A stretch of DNA of 64,000 nucleotides, taken from the NCBI RefSeq assembly GCF_001638985.1, contig NW_017265165.1:286912-350911 (forward strand), in the 5' to 3' direction. The position numbers were made by a program, and so were the translations under genes. How positions within the stretch are numbered: position 1 is the stretch's first letter; each line of letters opens with the position of its first letter. Source of the stretch: Phycomyces blakesleeanus NRRL 1555(-). Taxonomy: Eukaryota; Mucoromycota; Mucoromycetes; Mucorales; Phycomycetaceae. The notes beneath the pieces were generated by a model, which saw nothing but the letters and a program-made list of their open reading frames with translations, searched no databases and was not told the DNA's origin. Below, piece after piece: positions 13,787 to 25,833 of the stretch.

Positions 13787-15214
13787 TCTTGAATCAAGAA
13801 AAAAGAGTTTTTCTCATTCTTTTTCTCTCCTCATGAAATTGAGCATCTACTGACCTCTTATTGGTTATATCGTGGAACGGAGGGGATCAGACTTGTGTCT
13901 TACACACACTCAATTGACCTCCCGACAATAGTTCAATTCTTGAGAGGTACAGTTTTTTTTTACAAAACACCATAAGAAAAGATAGGATTTAAAACACCGT
14001 CCTCACATCTTTTGCTCAAAAGTTGTAAGGCGTACAGCTGTATCTTGACCATTAAACATTTAGTATTTAACCATTAGTGTTACAATGGTTTCCATATACA
14101 CCTGAGGATCATACCCGTATTAGAAAGTTACAAATACTCAAATTCATTCAAAAAAGCTACGTTGAAAAATATAATTCTGCTGAAATTACTGTTGAATTTC
14201 TTTTTTATTTTTAAAGTTGAAAATATTGGGGTAAAAGATCCCCGGTATGCGTCCAAGTACTTTCCCAACGTTTAGAAATATTGTTACCTACTTGAAAAAC
14301 ATCGCACAAAAGAGGCAGGGAAACGATAGGAATAAGTCAAATATTTTTAGCCTATACATAGGGAACGAGAAGCTTTGGTATTTCTGATAGGAAAAAAAAT
14401 ATTTTAAATATACCTTTAGTATTGAATGAATATGAAATAATATTAAGCTTTGTATTTGATGCTTCTTACACTATATTAATACTTTTATTTTGAGTATTCA
14501 TACCTTTAATAGTCTAGATGATAACAGCCTAATTAAGGTCGAAATGAAGTTTGATTAGTAATTGACTCCTCTCAATTATTGGAGTGCATATATATTGTCT
14601 CGAGAGCATATCTTCTTGAAGTATTTTACTGTCCTATGTTACCACGTCTCCATTAAGGAGTATAATTTGTGCTAGCTAGTAACTCAGCCGTAGGGACTAT
14701 ACAACTCGAAAGTCCTTCCTCGTAATAGTATCGTAATTAGTTACATTGCCTCTTATAAATACTCTAAATACCAGTTATCAGTTTGTCTTAAGAACCCAAC
14801 GAATTTTTTCTTAAAGTGAAGACCTTCGAATCAATTGTATTCTTTTTTACAGTGTATTATGTTTAGAAATAACTTTATATTATTATTTATATCAGAACAT
14901 ACTTGAATTGCTTATAAGAGTTGTTAAGATATTTTTAGACATTGGGATTCTCAATATCAAAGTATTAACAGCTTATCTGTAGTATAATAATTATCCCTTG
15001 TATAGCTGATAGTCATGATATAAGTAATATTTACTATTATCAATATGTTTTAAAATAAAAATCAGGTTTATCAAATTATATAATATCTTAGAGAGATATC
15101 TCTGCACGTGACTTACGTTCGCACTTTTAAATCACTAAGAACATAGGAAGTTACTAAATCACATGACTTACATTTGGTCCTTCTATATTTTAAAACAAGT
15201 ACATGAATTACTCT
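13787..15214. other. AT-rich intergenic stretch upstream of the bHLH gene
   Basis: The first few hundred bases must hold the promoter of the minus-strand bHLH gene, but I see no specific element I would name. No coding frame of note is present. Confidence 0.5.
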
Positions 15215-15464
15215 CACATGTAATCCACGATCGTAATTGTATGCCCAATTGAAATTAACAATAGAGACAAGTAATCATTTAAATGTGAAGGGAATATATG
15301 AATCTAGCACATATAATCCACGATCGTAATTGTGTACCCAATTAAAATTAACAATAGGGACAAGTAAACATTTAATTGTGAAGGGAATATCTGAATCTTG
15401 CACATATAATCCACGATCGTAATTGTGTGCTCAATTAAGATGAACAATAGGGACAAGTAGGTAA
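15215..15464. repeat. 93-bp tandem repeat, about 2.7 copies
   Basis: Copies start at 15215, 15308 and 15401, each with CACATRTAATCCACGATCGT, so the period is exactly 93 bases. The third copy fades out after GGGACAAGTAG near 15464. Copies differ by scattered substitutions. Translated frames over it repeat themselves and are not genes. Confidence 0.9.
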
Positions 15465-15572
15465 ATTTAGGGATTAAATGACACACTATATAGCATTTGA
15501 ATTTATACAAGAAAACTTCTGGCTATCAAGACAACTATAGAAATTTGAAAGGCTTTCAAAAATTTAGACAAG

Positions 15573-15689
15573 CGGGTAGAATAAACGGGTAGAATAAATG
15601 GGTAGAAAAAACAGGTAAAATAAACAGGTAACATAAACGGGTGGTATAAATGGGCAGAATAAACAGGTAGTATGAATGGGTAGTAAATA
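15573..15689. repeat. 13-bp minisatellite, about 9 copies
   Basis: Units of the form YRGGTAGAATAAA start at 15573, 15586, 15599, 15612, 15625, 15638, 15651, 15664 and 15677. The copies vary mainly at the first two bases and at positions 6-9. A minus-strand frame over it encodes a repeated FILPVYS pattern, which is an artefact of the repeat. Confidence 0.9.
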
Positions 15690-16413
15690 CCTAAAATTGA
15701 TAACAGTATAAATAGCACATAAGAGAATTTAGGAAGAAGTATTATGATAAATATTAGAAGATGAGTATATACAAATTATAAAACAAAAGAAACTAAATCA
15801 CAAGAGTGCTATTATTGCCACTTTGCTTTAATCAAGGTTTTCAATTTTTGCATGGATTATTTTCAATTTTTCCTTTAATACAAAATCTTTACAAGAATAA
15901 AATATTGAAATAAACTTAGACGAACGGGGTTTTCTTTCTTTTCATAGTATGGTTATTGCTTCTTAAACTGTCCCAATGGAAACAACCGGTCTACCTCATA
16001 TAAGATAATATCTTAACGAAATAGGATGTAACCCAGATTCAGAGAGGTTTGTTGCTGGCTTATTTGTTTTATCAAGTCTATTAGCCACTTAAAATACTAC
16101 GCTCTTCGAATAAACGTCTTGGATTAACATAATTATTCAATAACATTGCTCTTTTATATAAATCAAGCAATAAATCGTTCAAAAAGTCTTTTTTTTTTTT
16201 TACCATTCAGCTATATGCATATATATATATATATATACATACTCCAAATAGCTTGAGTAACAGTGGTTATCACTAATGCTAGGGGGACGACGTTTTCAGG
16301 TCGAAGACGACATTTTGATTTTACCAGGCCATAAAATTGTGTCTTGTTTTCCAGCATCAAAAATTATATCCGGTCCCTAAGGATCCACACTTACCTTAAT
16401 AAAGCTGCTTTAA
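15690..16413. other. AT-rich stretch before the Ty3 element
   Basis: No gene recognised. It contains a poly-T run near 16188 and a short TA microsatellite near 16218. It ends with TTAA (16410-16413), the left target-site copy of the adjoining Ty3 element. Confidence 0.6.
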
Positions 16414-16737
16414 TATTGTGGCCAAGGGTAAAGTGGCGCTTAAACTTGTATAACCACAAGGTCTCTAACATTGCTATTGTTTTTATCTATCCTATTGTTT
16501 GTATCTACCTTATTGTTTGTATCTGAATCCTCGTTCCAACTCTTTCTCCTTGTTTCCATTACATCTCTGTTGACGATACATGTTTGAATGTGTTCTCTCT
16601 ATCTGGCCAAAGAGTATAAATACTCGTTGTTTCTTCTACCAATAAAAAGCATCTTTCTTAAGCTCAAACTTCTGTCTCATCGCCTAGTTGCCTAAACTAG
16701 CCTCTGAATTCAAACCCATTTACCCATAGTCATTAGA
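16414..16737 (+). repeat. 5' LTR of the Ty3 element
   Basis: 324 bases. It carries a TATA-like TATAAATA near 16615, an AATAAA signal near 16641 and an 18-base internal tandem repeat (TATTGTTTGTATCTATCC type) in three copies. The start is mutated from TG to TA. Confidence 0.93.
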
Positions 16738-16964
16738 TGGTGGAGAAGCTTGCCTTCCTCTAACTTCCTCTGTCTTTATCGCCTCCTCTCTTCTGTATCT
16801 TCGGCTTTCCACCCACATGACTGAACATAGCCAGCATAACCCTCTGTCCCGAGCCTACTCCACGGACTCTTGCCCCCCTGGAAGTCTCTGCACCAGACAT
16901 GTTGGTCACTCTGTATCTCACCTCTGCTTCCAAGGCATTGCCTGTCCCCTAATTCCGTCCAGGA

Positions 16965-19900
16965 ATGTATATTAACTCAAGGCTATTCCTGTACGAAAAA
17001 GAAGCTACCCTGGTTGGAGTCTCCTCTGATCTCTTGGGCAAATTCTTGCCCCACTATCTTCCTTCTGACATAGGAGAATGGATCCGCGTCTCCAGAACAT
17101 GCCACGACTGGACTGCTCTGACCGATCTGCTCACAAGCACCTATGGGTTGAACCTGGAGATTGAGAAGGCCCAATGTTGCCAGGCCCTCCAATCCACTAA
17201 ACAAGGGACACTTCTGATCCGAATTTTTCAGGTCAAGTTCGCAACACTAGCCAATGACATTCCTGCTAGCTGCCGTCTCTCTGAGCGTACCGTTTTGGCG
17301 ATATTCATGGATAACATAAAGCCTCAGCTCCGGCAACTGATGGAACCCACACTCACCAAGTATGACAGCTGGGAGTCCGCGTATGCCACTGCAGTGAAAC
17401 ACGAGGATCGCTGTGGTGAGTATGCACCACCACCAGCCTTCACCCCACTCTCTAGCCATGCCCCACAACCAATGGACTGTTTGGCAGCAATATACTCTTC
17501 GCGTCCCCATCACAATGGCCCTCTGGATGGTGTCCCACGACTCTGGGGAGCAGATTGACGTCCCATTTGTGGGCACTGTAAGGCAGCTCACCAAAACAAG
17601 GATTGCCCCTCCCAACCACACATGGCTGCTACCCAATATGCCTCGGCCCCACCTCAACTCCCAAACGACTCCTCACACATGGTGGCCGCAGTGCAATTCA
17701 GCGTAAACCAGGTAACCTCAGGTCCACAAACGTCTGGCCCATCAATTCCCTGTGTTGTCCAAGGCGTGATATTGATGGTCTTGGTGGATACTGGCTCCTC
17801 GATCATGGTCATCTGCGCCTCGGCACTGCTAGGCCTCGACACCACCAACTCCATTGCCTTCACAACTACTGCTGGTGCTGAAGCGCGCTCAGTTGGAACC
17901 ACCACACTCTCTGTTGCCCTCCTAGGTCGGTCCTTCTCTCTTGTCCTGCACGTTGTCAACAATTTGGCGCATGACATTATCTTGGGGTACCCTGACCTTA
18001 AACAACTGTTGGCCACCATTGATACATTGTCAGACATCATTCGTTTCAACACCTGTGCCACTATTACCACCCCTATCCTTTCTACCACACTAATGATTTG
18101 TGTGACTAGCCACGTATGACTCCCACCACTATCCCACTGCTACCATGTGGTTCGAGGACTTCCAAACCAGGTCGCATACGTAGAAACCAGCCAGGATACC
18201 CTTGCCAAGCAACTGTGTGATATAGCTGCTGGGATCGTTCAGTTTGACGCTGAAGGACTAGCAACTGTGAAACTGGCTAACCTGGGCCCGACCACTCTAC
18301 AAGTACAGAAGGACACACTACTGGCGTCTGCAGAAGACATGGGAAGTGCCAACGCTCTAAGCATAAAGAACAGTACTAACATTTCCCCTCCACCCACAAC
18401 AGGAGAACCTGATCTTCTGTTCCTACAGTTGGACCTTCCCCTCAACCCTGACCTCTCTCTTGACCAACAGGAGCGGATGGTTAGTTTGCTGAACCGGTTC
18501 TGCAAGGTATTTGCGACCAAGGTCTGCATGGTAATGTCTCATGTCCAGCACAATATTGACACTGGCAACTCTTACCTTATCTCTGGGCCACCACATCAAG
18601 CATCTGCTGCCGAAAACGACCAAATCAGTGACATGATTGATAACATGCTCAAGGACGGCATTGTTGTTCCCTCCAACTCCCCTTGGAGTTCTCCAGTGGT
18701 CATCGTCACAAAAAAGGATGGGTCACCTCGTTTCTGCATCGACTATAGACGACTGAACGGTGTTACTATCAGAGACGTGTACCCACTCCCACGCATTGAC
18801 AACACGCTCCATGCTTTGGGAAACTCAGCCTTATTTTCCACCTTGGACCTGACTGCGTCCTACTGGCAGATTGAACTGGACAATGCCTCCCGCCCTCGTT
18901 TGACATTTATCTGTTGAAAAGACCTTTTCGTGTTTGTTTGCATGCCATTTGGTCTCTCGAACGCCCCTGTCACTATGCAACGGCTTATGGATGCTGTCCT
19001 TGCAGAACTCAAATGGCAACTCTGCCCCGTCTACCTCGACGACATCATCATATTTTCCCCATCGTTTGATCAGCATGTCTAGAACTTGGCCGCTGTGTTC
19101 ACTCGTCTTCAAATAGCATCCCTCACTGTGAATATGAAGAAGTGCAGTTTTGCCTGTCCTGAAGTCAAATATCTTGGCTACCTCATCACGGCCTCTGGTC
19201 TCCATACCAATCCTGACAAGATCAAGGCTGTCACATCCTTTCCTACCCCATCAGAGGTCGATAGCCTCCAGACTTTCCTTGGTCTCTGTGGCTACTACCA
19301 CTGTTTCATCCCTCAATTCTCCCAGCTCGCTGCCCCCCTCAACCGTCTTCTTGGCAAGGACGTTGCCTGGACTTAGGACAATACCCATGCTACTGCTGCT
19401 ACCAAACTGCAAACAGCACTCCTCACAGTACCCGTCCTGAGATTCCCTGACTTCTCTTGACCTTTCGAGCTTCACACCAATGGCGTCTGTACAGCTGGAA
19501 TTGGAGTCATCCTGTCCCAACGTGAAGCTCCCTCTTCTCACCCCCATGCAATATCGTATGCCTCACGCTCCCTTTCTCCAGCTGAGCAAAATTACAGTGT
19601 CACTGAAATCGAAGCATTGGCAATCATGTGGGGAATTCGTAAATTTGCCCATTACCTCACTGGAACTCACTTCACAGTGGTGACAAACCACCAGGCTCTC
19701 CAGTTCCTACTTAAAATCATGGACCTCCACTGATGACTGGCCCGGTGAGCTCTCCTCCTACAAGGCCACTCTTTCACCATTGTCTACCAACCAGGCAAAG
19801 ATAACACTGGACCAGATGCCCTGTCTCGCTTCCCAGCCATCAACACAATCAGAATTGATGAACTTGTACTGGGCCAGGCCAACAATGGATTTTGCCAATC

Positions 19901-21086
19901 TCTCAAGGAACTCTCAGAACTACTTCGTCACTTTGCATACTCTCAGTCTCTGCTCCTCCACCAATCTCAACCAGTTCTTCCAGAATCTATGAGAGAAGAA
20001 ATATTTCAGCTCCTGCACTGCGTCCCCACTGCTGGCCATTTAGGTCTTCACCGCACCTTACAATGGTTCCAACGCCTCTTTTGGTTCGAAGGGTTCCGTA
20101 CCTGGGTCACACAGAAGGTCCTGCGTTGCCTAGTTTGTCAAGAATCAAAATCACCACGTCACACTCTGGGCCACACGGAAGCTATTTTGCAAGATCCCAC
20201 TTTGGCCCCATTTGACATCATTGCCATAGACGCGTTTGGACCTTTGCCTCTCAGTGCACAAGACCACAAGTATATTCTTGTTGTTCAGTGTCTATTCTCC
20301 TGATACGTCATCCTTGTCCCCATTACAAGCTTGCATGAATCAGTGGTTATTGCAGCCCTCTGCTTCAAGGTTTTCGCAGAGCATGGCCTCCAGTGCCTGA
20401 TTCACTCAGACAATGGACAACCATTTTCGTTGGGCCTCCTCAGAACCCTTGCATCCCAACTTGGGATTTCTCAAAGGTTTGCTCCTGCGTACCACCCACA
20501 AGCCAATGGTGGTGTTGAGCAATTTATGGCTACTCTGCGCAACATGATTGTATTGTTTGTGGATCAAGCCACCATCCACACCACATGGGATCATCATTTG
20601 GGACTGCTACAACTCGCGTATAACTCCTCTGTTCACATGATCACCCTCTTCACACCCTTCTTCCTCGTTCATGGCTGCGAATCAAGAGTTCCAGCCTTGG
20701 TTCTCTCCCCACCTCAAGAAGTGTCTACCACAGACTATGTATCCACCATCAAGACTTCTCTCTCTGCTGCCTTGGACCTGGTTCGTCTGATTAACTTGCA
20801 AGCCCATGCTGCTAATGCACTTCTCCTCAACCAGCTCAGGAGATCCCCCTCCTTCCAGGTTGGCCAACAGGTTCTACTCTTCACTAAGCCTTTATCAAGA
20901 ACAAGGAAGTTGGCAAAGCTCACTTGTGTCTGGAAAGGGCTTCACCACATCACTCTGGTCTCTGAGAACCGCTATTCCCTGCTCCCACTCCACACGTTCT
21001 CTCAAAGAATCCTCAGCAACGTCCACGCACATAGGCTCAAGCTCTTTTACGCCTCCTCTCCTGTGACTGAGGGCTTTTGCTCTTAA
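16965..21086 (+). pseudogene. gag-pol of the Ty3 element, ten nonsense codons
   Basis: One frame runs through gag, a zinc knuckle (CGHCKAAHQNKDC near 17570), aspartic protease (VDTGSS, about 17785), RT ([29 protein letters not shown]), RNase H, an HHCC integrase finger (about 20020-20150) and the integrase core (AIDAFG, HSDNG, GGVEQF). It is broken by stops at 17556, 18117, 18915, 19080, 19374, 19458, 19731, 19734, 19746 and 20301. No frameshift is needed anywhere in this span. The gag start is unclear: an ATG at 16817 is in another frame. The active-site residues of protease, RT and integrase are still readable, so decay looks recent and substitution-driven. Confidence 0.93.
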
Positions 21087-21096
21087 ACCCCAGGGA

Positions 21097-21438
21097 TGTT
21101 GTGGCCAAGGGTAAAGTGGCACTTAGACTTGCATAATCACAAGGTCTCTAACATTGCTATTGTTTGTATCTATCCTATTGTTTATATATATCCTATTGTT
21201 TGTATCTACCCTATTGTTTGTATCTGAATCCTCGTTTCAACTCTTTTCCCTTGTTTCCATTACGTCTCTGTTGATGATACATGTTTGAATGTGTTCTCTC
21301 TATCTAGCCAAAGAGTATAAATACTTGTTGTTTGTTCTATCAATAAAAAGCATCTTTCTTAAGCTCAAACTTCTGTCTCATCACCTAGTTACCTAAACTA
21401 GCCTCCGAATTCAAACCTATTTACCCATAGTCATTACA
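21097..21438 (+). repeat. 3' LTR of the Ty3 element
   Basis: 342 bases, 18 longer than the 5' LTR because the internal 18-base repeat has four copies rather than three. It starts TGTTGTGG and ends TCATTACA, followed by the TTAA target duplication. Confidence 0.95.
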
Positions 21439-21453
21439 TTAATATGACACTAT

Positions 21454-21777
21454 TGTAATGATTATAGATAATTGGGTTTGAATTCGGAGGCTAGTTTAGG
21501 TAACTAGGTGATGAGACAGAAGTTTGAGCTTAAGAAAGATGCTTTTTATTGATAGAACAAACAACAAGTATTTATACTCTTTGGCTAGATAGAGAGAACG
21601 CATTCAAACATGTATCATCAACAGAGACGTAATGGAAACAAGAGGAAAGAGTTGAAATGAGGATTCAGATACAAACAATAAGATAAATACAAACAATAGG
21701 GTAGATACAAACAATAGCAATGTTAGAGATCTTATAATTATACAAGTCTAAGTGCCACTTTACCTTTGGCCACAACA
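21454..21777 (-). repeat. Solo LTR of the same Ty3 family, inverted
   Basis: 324 bases, reverse complement of the neighbouring LTR, beginning TGTAATGA and ending CCACAACA on the plus strand. It is flanked by a 4-base duplication CTAT (21450-21453 and 21778-21781), so it is an independent insertion reduced by LTR-LTR recombination. It lies only 15 bases from the 3' LTR and makes an inverted repeat with it. Confidence 0.94.
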
Positions 21778-22441
21778 CTATGGGAAAAAAAGGCGGTTAG
21801 ACTGATGATTTGACCAGTGGTTTTTTGCAAGTTCTCCATTCAAATCACCATTAAGTTTAAACAAAAATAAATAACTTTCCACAATCTGTTCTTTAATATG
21901 TTATTTGTATAATATAGCAATATTTCTTTCTTAGTATTGGCTTTTCTATTGGACGTGATTTCTTTTATCTATTGTATAAAGCTTATATGTCATTGGATAC
22001 TTTTATTTGGTACTCTCTTATATGCCAATTATTGTTTTAATGCCATTCACCAGTGTACAAAAGAATCGTTGAGGAAATTGGATCGAGGAAATTGAGTCAC
22101 AACATATACAATTCCGATTGTTATTCAGCATCTGGTTTTTAATTATTTACTAAAATACCCTGCCAATTTTTATTTTTTTGTTAACAATTTGTTTCATTTT
22201 GGCTATATAGAATGAGCTTTTTAAAGTATAGTCGTTTAGTATATTTCTTTTTTGTAACTGGAGTCCTTATTTTAGAAGTTTTGTCAATTCCCTTGACAAA
22301 TATATCCATTTGGAATCGAATAAATTACTATAAAAAGTAATTTTTCTTTCAATTCCCTCAATGCAATTCCCCCAACAATTCTCTTGTACGCTGATAAATA
22401 GCATAAAATGTAGATTAAATAAATCTTTTATTGGACACAAT
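21778..22441. other. AT-rich spacer, no gene recognised
   Basis: No coding frame with a recognisable domain. The minus-strand frame at 22267-22488 extends into the neighbouring MITE and is not supported. Confidence 0.5.
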
Positions 22442-22840
22442 TGGTGTGGACAGACTAAAAGTTCAAAAAAGGGCAAAAAAAAGAGCAAAAAGTTAAGTTG
22501 TATTATTGGGCAAGAGTTTTAATTAATCTTGCCCTTTTTTAATAGACTCTAATTAGCTAGTTTTCTTCTATAGCCACAAAGATTGAGAAGAGAGCCATTT
22601 TTTATAGATGTACAATATAATGAGAGGTCTAGAAAAACTCGCAATAAAAGGTTCTCACTTAATAGCAGAGACAGAATTATATGCACACTTTTATCTAATA
22701 TGTATTTTGAACTAATTTTATCTTTTTTTTTTAAAAAAAAAGATGTAGACAGTCATAAATTAGTCTGATTGACTAAGTTCTGAATAAAGTTGTTTTACCT
22801 TTCTTTTGCACTTTTTTGAACTTTTAGTCTGTCCACACCA
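22442..22840. mobile_element. MITE of the PIF/Harbinger type
   Basis: About 399 bases with terminal inverted repeats starting TGGTGTGGACAGACTAAAAG. It is flanked by a 3-base duplication AAT (22439-22441, 22841-22843). It has no coding capacity. Its ends match those of the large element at 47448-58615. The right arms share about 130 bases (AACTAATTTT..., CAGTCATAAA..., then the terminal repeat), so it is a non-autonomous relative of that Harbinger element. Confidence 0.9.
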
Positions 22841-23757
22841 AATTTATTTTTATTATTATTGCCCTTAAGAAAATAATTGTCTATTGGATTATATTTATAA
22901 GAATTATTGCTTGATCTAATAATTGTGTTTTTATTGGCTATTAGAGACGTTTGGGGAAAGTGTAATTACACTTTTTATTTTCATACTAAATATAGAAACA
23001 ATTTTTTTTACACTTTTCTGAGTTTACGTTGCCATATAAGGGTACAAGTCACGTGTTCAAGATTTGTCAGGAGCGGATTGGAATTAACACTCAGTTCTAA
23101 TCCTTTCCAATCAGGAGCAACTACTCCAACTGCAGTAGTTGGGTGAGCAATGCCAAGAAGAAGAAGACAACTATTGCTCAGCAAGAAATCGCAGTAAACA
23201 CACTTAGCATATAATATTGAAGACTGTGGCATCTCTTACATTAGTATAAATATCACGAACATTATCACAAATAAAGATTATCTTTATCTTCATATTTGAT
23301 TCCATCTTATTATCTTATTGTGTGACTTCTCGCACATTACAGATTGTATTTGTACTATACTTCCAAGAAACTCTCTATTGCATATTATGACATAAAAATA
23401 AAATAAAATATTATGCATAAGAAATGAAATTCTTTTCTTTTAAACAAATAAAATACTTAGCAATGAATCACAACATTTGTAGAAGAAATATAATAAATGT
23501 AGCTCTTTGATATGCACATGTGTTATCTATTAATTCTCAGACAGAGACTGAAAATAATAAGTGTCAGGAAGAAGGTGAACAGAGGCTCATCAAACTGTGT
23601 CAGTTAGGAAAGCTTCATATAAGTGTATTGGAGAGCAGCGATTGTGTTTTTCTTTTTAGATTTTCATACACACAGATATAGCTTATATTTTATTTGTAGT
23701 TAATAAATATTAATAACATGTATATTTGCTTTTTTTTTAAAAAAAAAGCTTTTAGAT

Positions 23758-24873
23758 TCAATCACTGGCTGTAGTACTTGATTTAGAAGAGAAGATATAC
23801 TTCCGTGAAAACACCCTACACCAATTTTCACTTCTTACAAAAGATGACCTTTCAATTCTGCTTCGACAAATGATATACCCTACTTGATTAAAAGATCTTT
23901 CAATGATATTTGGAAAATGCAAAGTTACTATTAGTATAATCTTCAATGATATGATTCGTAAACTTGCTAGGAAGTTTGGACATGCTCTTGTGTTTGACAA
24001 GAATCAGTTTTGGGAAAAAAACCTTGTGTGCTTCATTCAAGCAATCCTCAGAGCAGGTAAAGACTGCTTATAATCTATTGTATCTCTTAAACTGATAATA
24101 TTATCTATTAATTGGTCAAAAAAAGCGCATCTGTAGAGGACTGTGTTGGGTTTATAGATGGAACATTTATAAGAACAGCACGACCACTACAGTTCCAGAA
24201 AAGAGCTTACAGTGAGCACTATGTGAGTAAAAAAATATAGCTAACAATGCTTTTATTTTCTATTTTATTAATTACCAAATAAAACTTGTTTAGAGAAAAC
24301 ACGGTTTGAAATATCAAGCTGTTGTGATGCCAGATGGAATCACGTCTTCTTTCTAAGAACTAGAGACTGGTAGACGTCATGATGCATACATGTACAGAAA
24401 TAGTAGAATAGAAGATATTATAAAAGAAAAGTTTGATTTCCAAGACAAATGCAGTCTGTGTTATCATTTATATAGAGATAAGGCTTATGCAAACTCCCTG
24501 TATATGATGTGTCTCTTTAGACAGTGTAAGCTCTACATAATTATAAGTTGTGATTCAAATAAATATTATAACTTATCAAGCATATATTTTAGATTCTCCA
24601 GACCTGAGACACAAGGATGTGAATACAGCCATGTCAAGTGTACGCATTGTGATGAAAAATGAGTTCGCACATATTGGAAATCTATTTGCTTACATTGAAT
24701 ACCCACAGTCGCAGTGTATCCTTCTTTGCCCTGTTGGATCTTACTACCTTGTTGCAACATTTTTGAAGAATCTACATATTTGTTTCAATAGAGGGAATCG
24801 AACAAGTAAGAGGTTTGGTGTTGTTTCTCCAACATCAGCAGAGTACATCAGTGGTCTTCTAGAAAATATTTAA
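23758..24873 (+). pseudogene. PIF/Harbinger (HARBI1-like) transposase, broken
   Basis: Reading with three short introns (near 24056-24127, 24222-24292 and 24525-24592) gives VGFIDGTFIR (first catalytic Asp), HGLKYQAVVMPDGI, GRRHDAYMYRNS, LYRDKAYANS (second Asp) and a C-terminal block ending ISGLLENI. These blocks and their spacing are those of DDE_Tnp_4. In-frame stops occur near 23887 (PT-stop-LKD) and 24355 (SF-stop-ELE). Where the N-terminus begins is unclear. Introns are inferred from GT-AG ends and restored frame. Confidence 0.85.
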
Positions 24874-25090
24874 CTTTTTTCTTAAAAAACAAAATAGTTA
24901 TAACTATCAAATATGTGTTTTTTTTTACTCTTTTTTATTTGAAAAGTTACTGTGAGGGTGGAGGAGCAATTGTAGAGAGGAATCTACAGAGCACATCTTT
25001 CAGCTCCAAGATAGTCTCTCTTGTACTACAGACCTCCTTTACAACCCTCTTGTTGCTGTCAACAAGAGAGGAAATCTTTTCCTCCATTCT

Positions 25091-25833
25091 TTAGACAGTT
25101 TTAACCATCTCATAGTCGGCATCAGTGTCCATCACGTTCTTGATTTCATCCTTGAAATCCTTCAAAAAGTAATATGTATTACTATCATCTATATATTTCT
25201 GGGCTTTTTTAGGACTAGTACTGCCATTTATACCCTCTCCATCCTCTTCAATTCTTCTTTTCTTGGGAGAAGAAGACGCGTTTTGACAAAGAAGTTCAAA
25301 TGATTCTGTTGCGTGGTCTTTAAGCAACTCATCTCCTTTTTCTTTCTCAGCCACCTCTTTATTCTTCACTTTCTTTTTGTCTTCGTCCTCTTCTTTCAAG
25401 TCGTTCTCCTTTATTAACAAAGCTTATTAAATAAAAATATCTAGATAGTACACATGATTCTATATTTGTATTATCAACTCAACAAGAGTAGCAAGTTGCC
25501 TCTCAAGTTCAGGGTACAAGTCGTTGTTACTACTTGTATTCTTCTCTCCGTTCTCCTTCTCTTTGTAAATTTGAAGAAAGTATTTGCGTCAGTTCTTAAT
25601 CGCATTAGAAGAAAGGGGCTTGAGATGCATGTCAACATTATTCACATACTCCTCAACTTTCTCCCAAAGCTCGCATTTTTTTCGAGCTTTTTGTCAAATG
25701 AGTGTCCATAAAAAAGTTCTTCTACTAAAGCTAAATCTCTTGCTGAGAAGTTATGTCCATATTTCTTCCCCTTTTTTCTAGATTTTTCTGTACTTTGAGA
25801 GGAAGCAGAAGGGTTGTTTTGTTCAAGATTCAT
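25091..25833 (-). pseudogene. SANT/Myb-like accessory gene of the Harbinger element, broken
   Basis: The minus strand starts at an ATG near 25833 (MNLEQNN...), continues with GHNFSARDLALVEELFYG, then shifts frame to a Trp-containing CELWEKVEEYVNN block. It then runs through a stop and a short intron into a Lys/Glu-rich tail with KKRRIEEDGEG and ends at 25091. Harbinger elements usually carry a SANT/trihelix-like DNA-binding partner that brings the transposase to the nucleus and to the termini; position, convergent orientation and aromatic pattern fit that. At least one frameshift and one stop are present. Confidence 0.7.

Larger units (their letters stand above)
16414..21438 (+). mobile_element. 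Full-length degenerate Ty3-type LTR retrotransposon
   Basis: The two LTRs (16414-16737 and 21097-21438) are direct repeats flanking gag-pol. The element is bounded by a 4-base duplication TTAA at 16410-16413 and 21439-21442. The 3' LTR begins TGTTGTGG and ends TCATTACA. The 5' LTR has decayed ends (TA... and ...TTAGA). The primer-binding site follows the 5' LTR directly with TGGTGGAGAAGC at 16738, beginning TGG as expected for a tRNA-CCA primer. Domain order gag, protease, RT, RNase H, integrase is that of Ty3. The coding sequence has ten in-frame stops, so the copy is dead. Its coding part is visibly more GC-rich than the flanks. Confidence 0.95.

Noticed and set aside
15304..15718. Minus-strand frames encoding repeated aromatic peptides
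   Set aside because: They are translations of the 93-base and 13-base tandem repeats and not genes.
15503..15718. CRISPR-like array of short direct repeats
   Set aside because: The units are contiguous 13-mers without spacers, and the host is eukaryotic.
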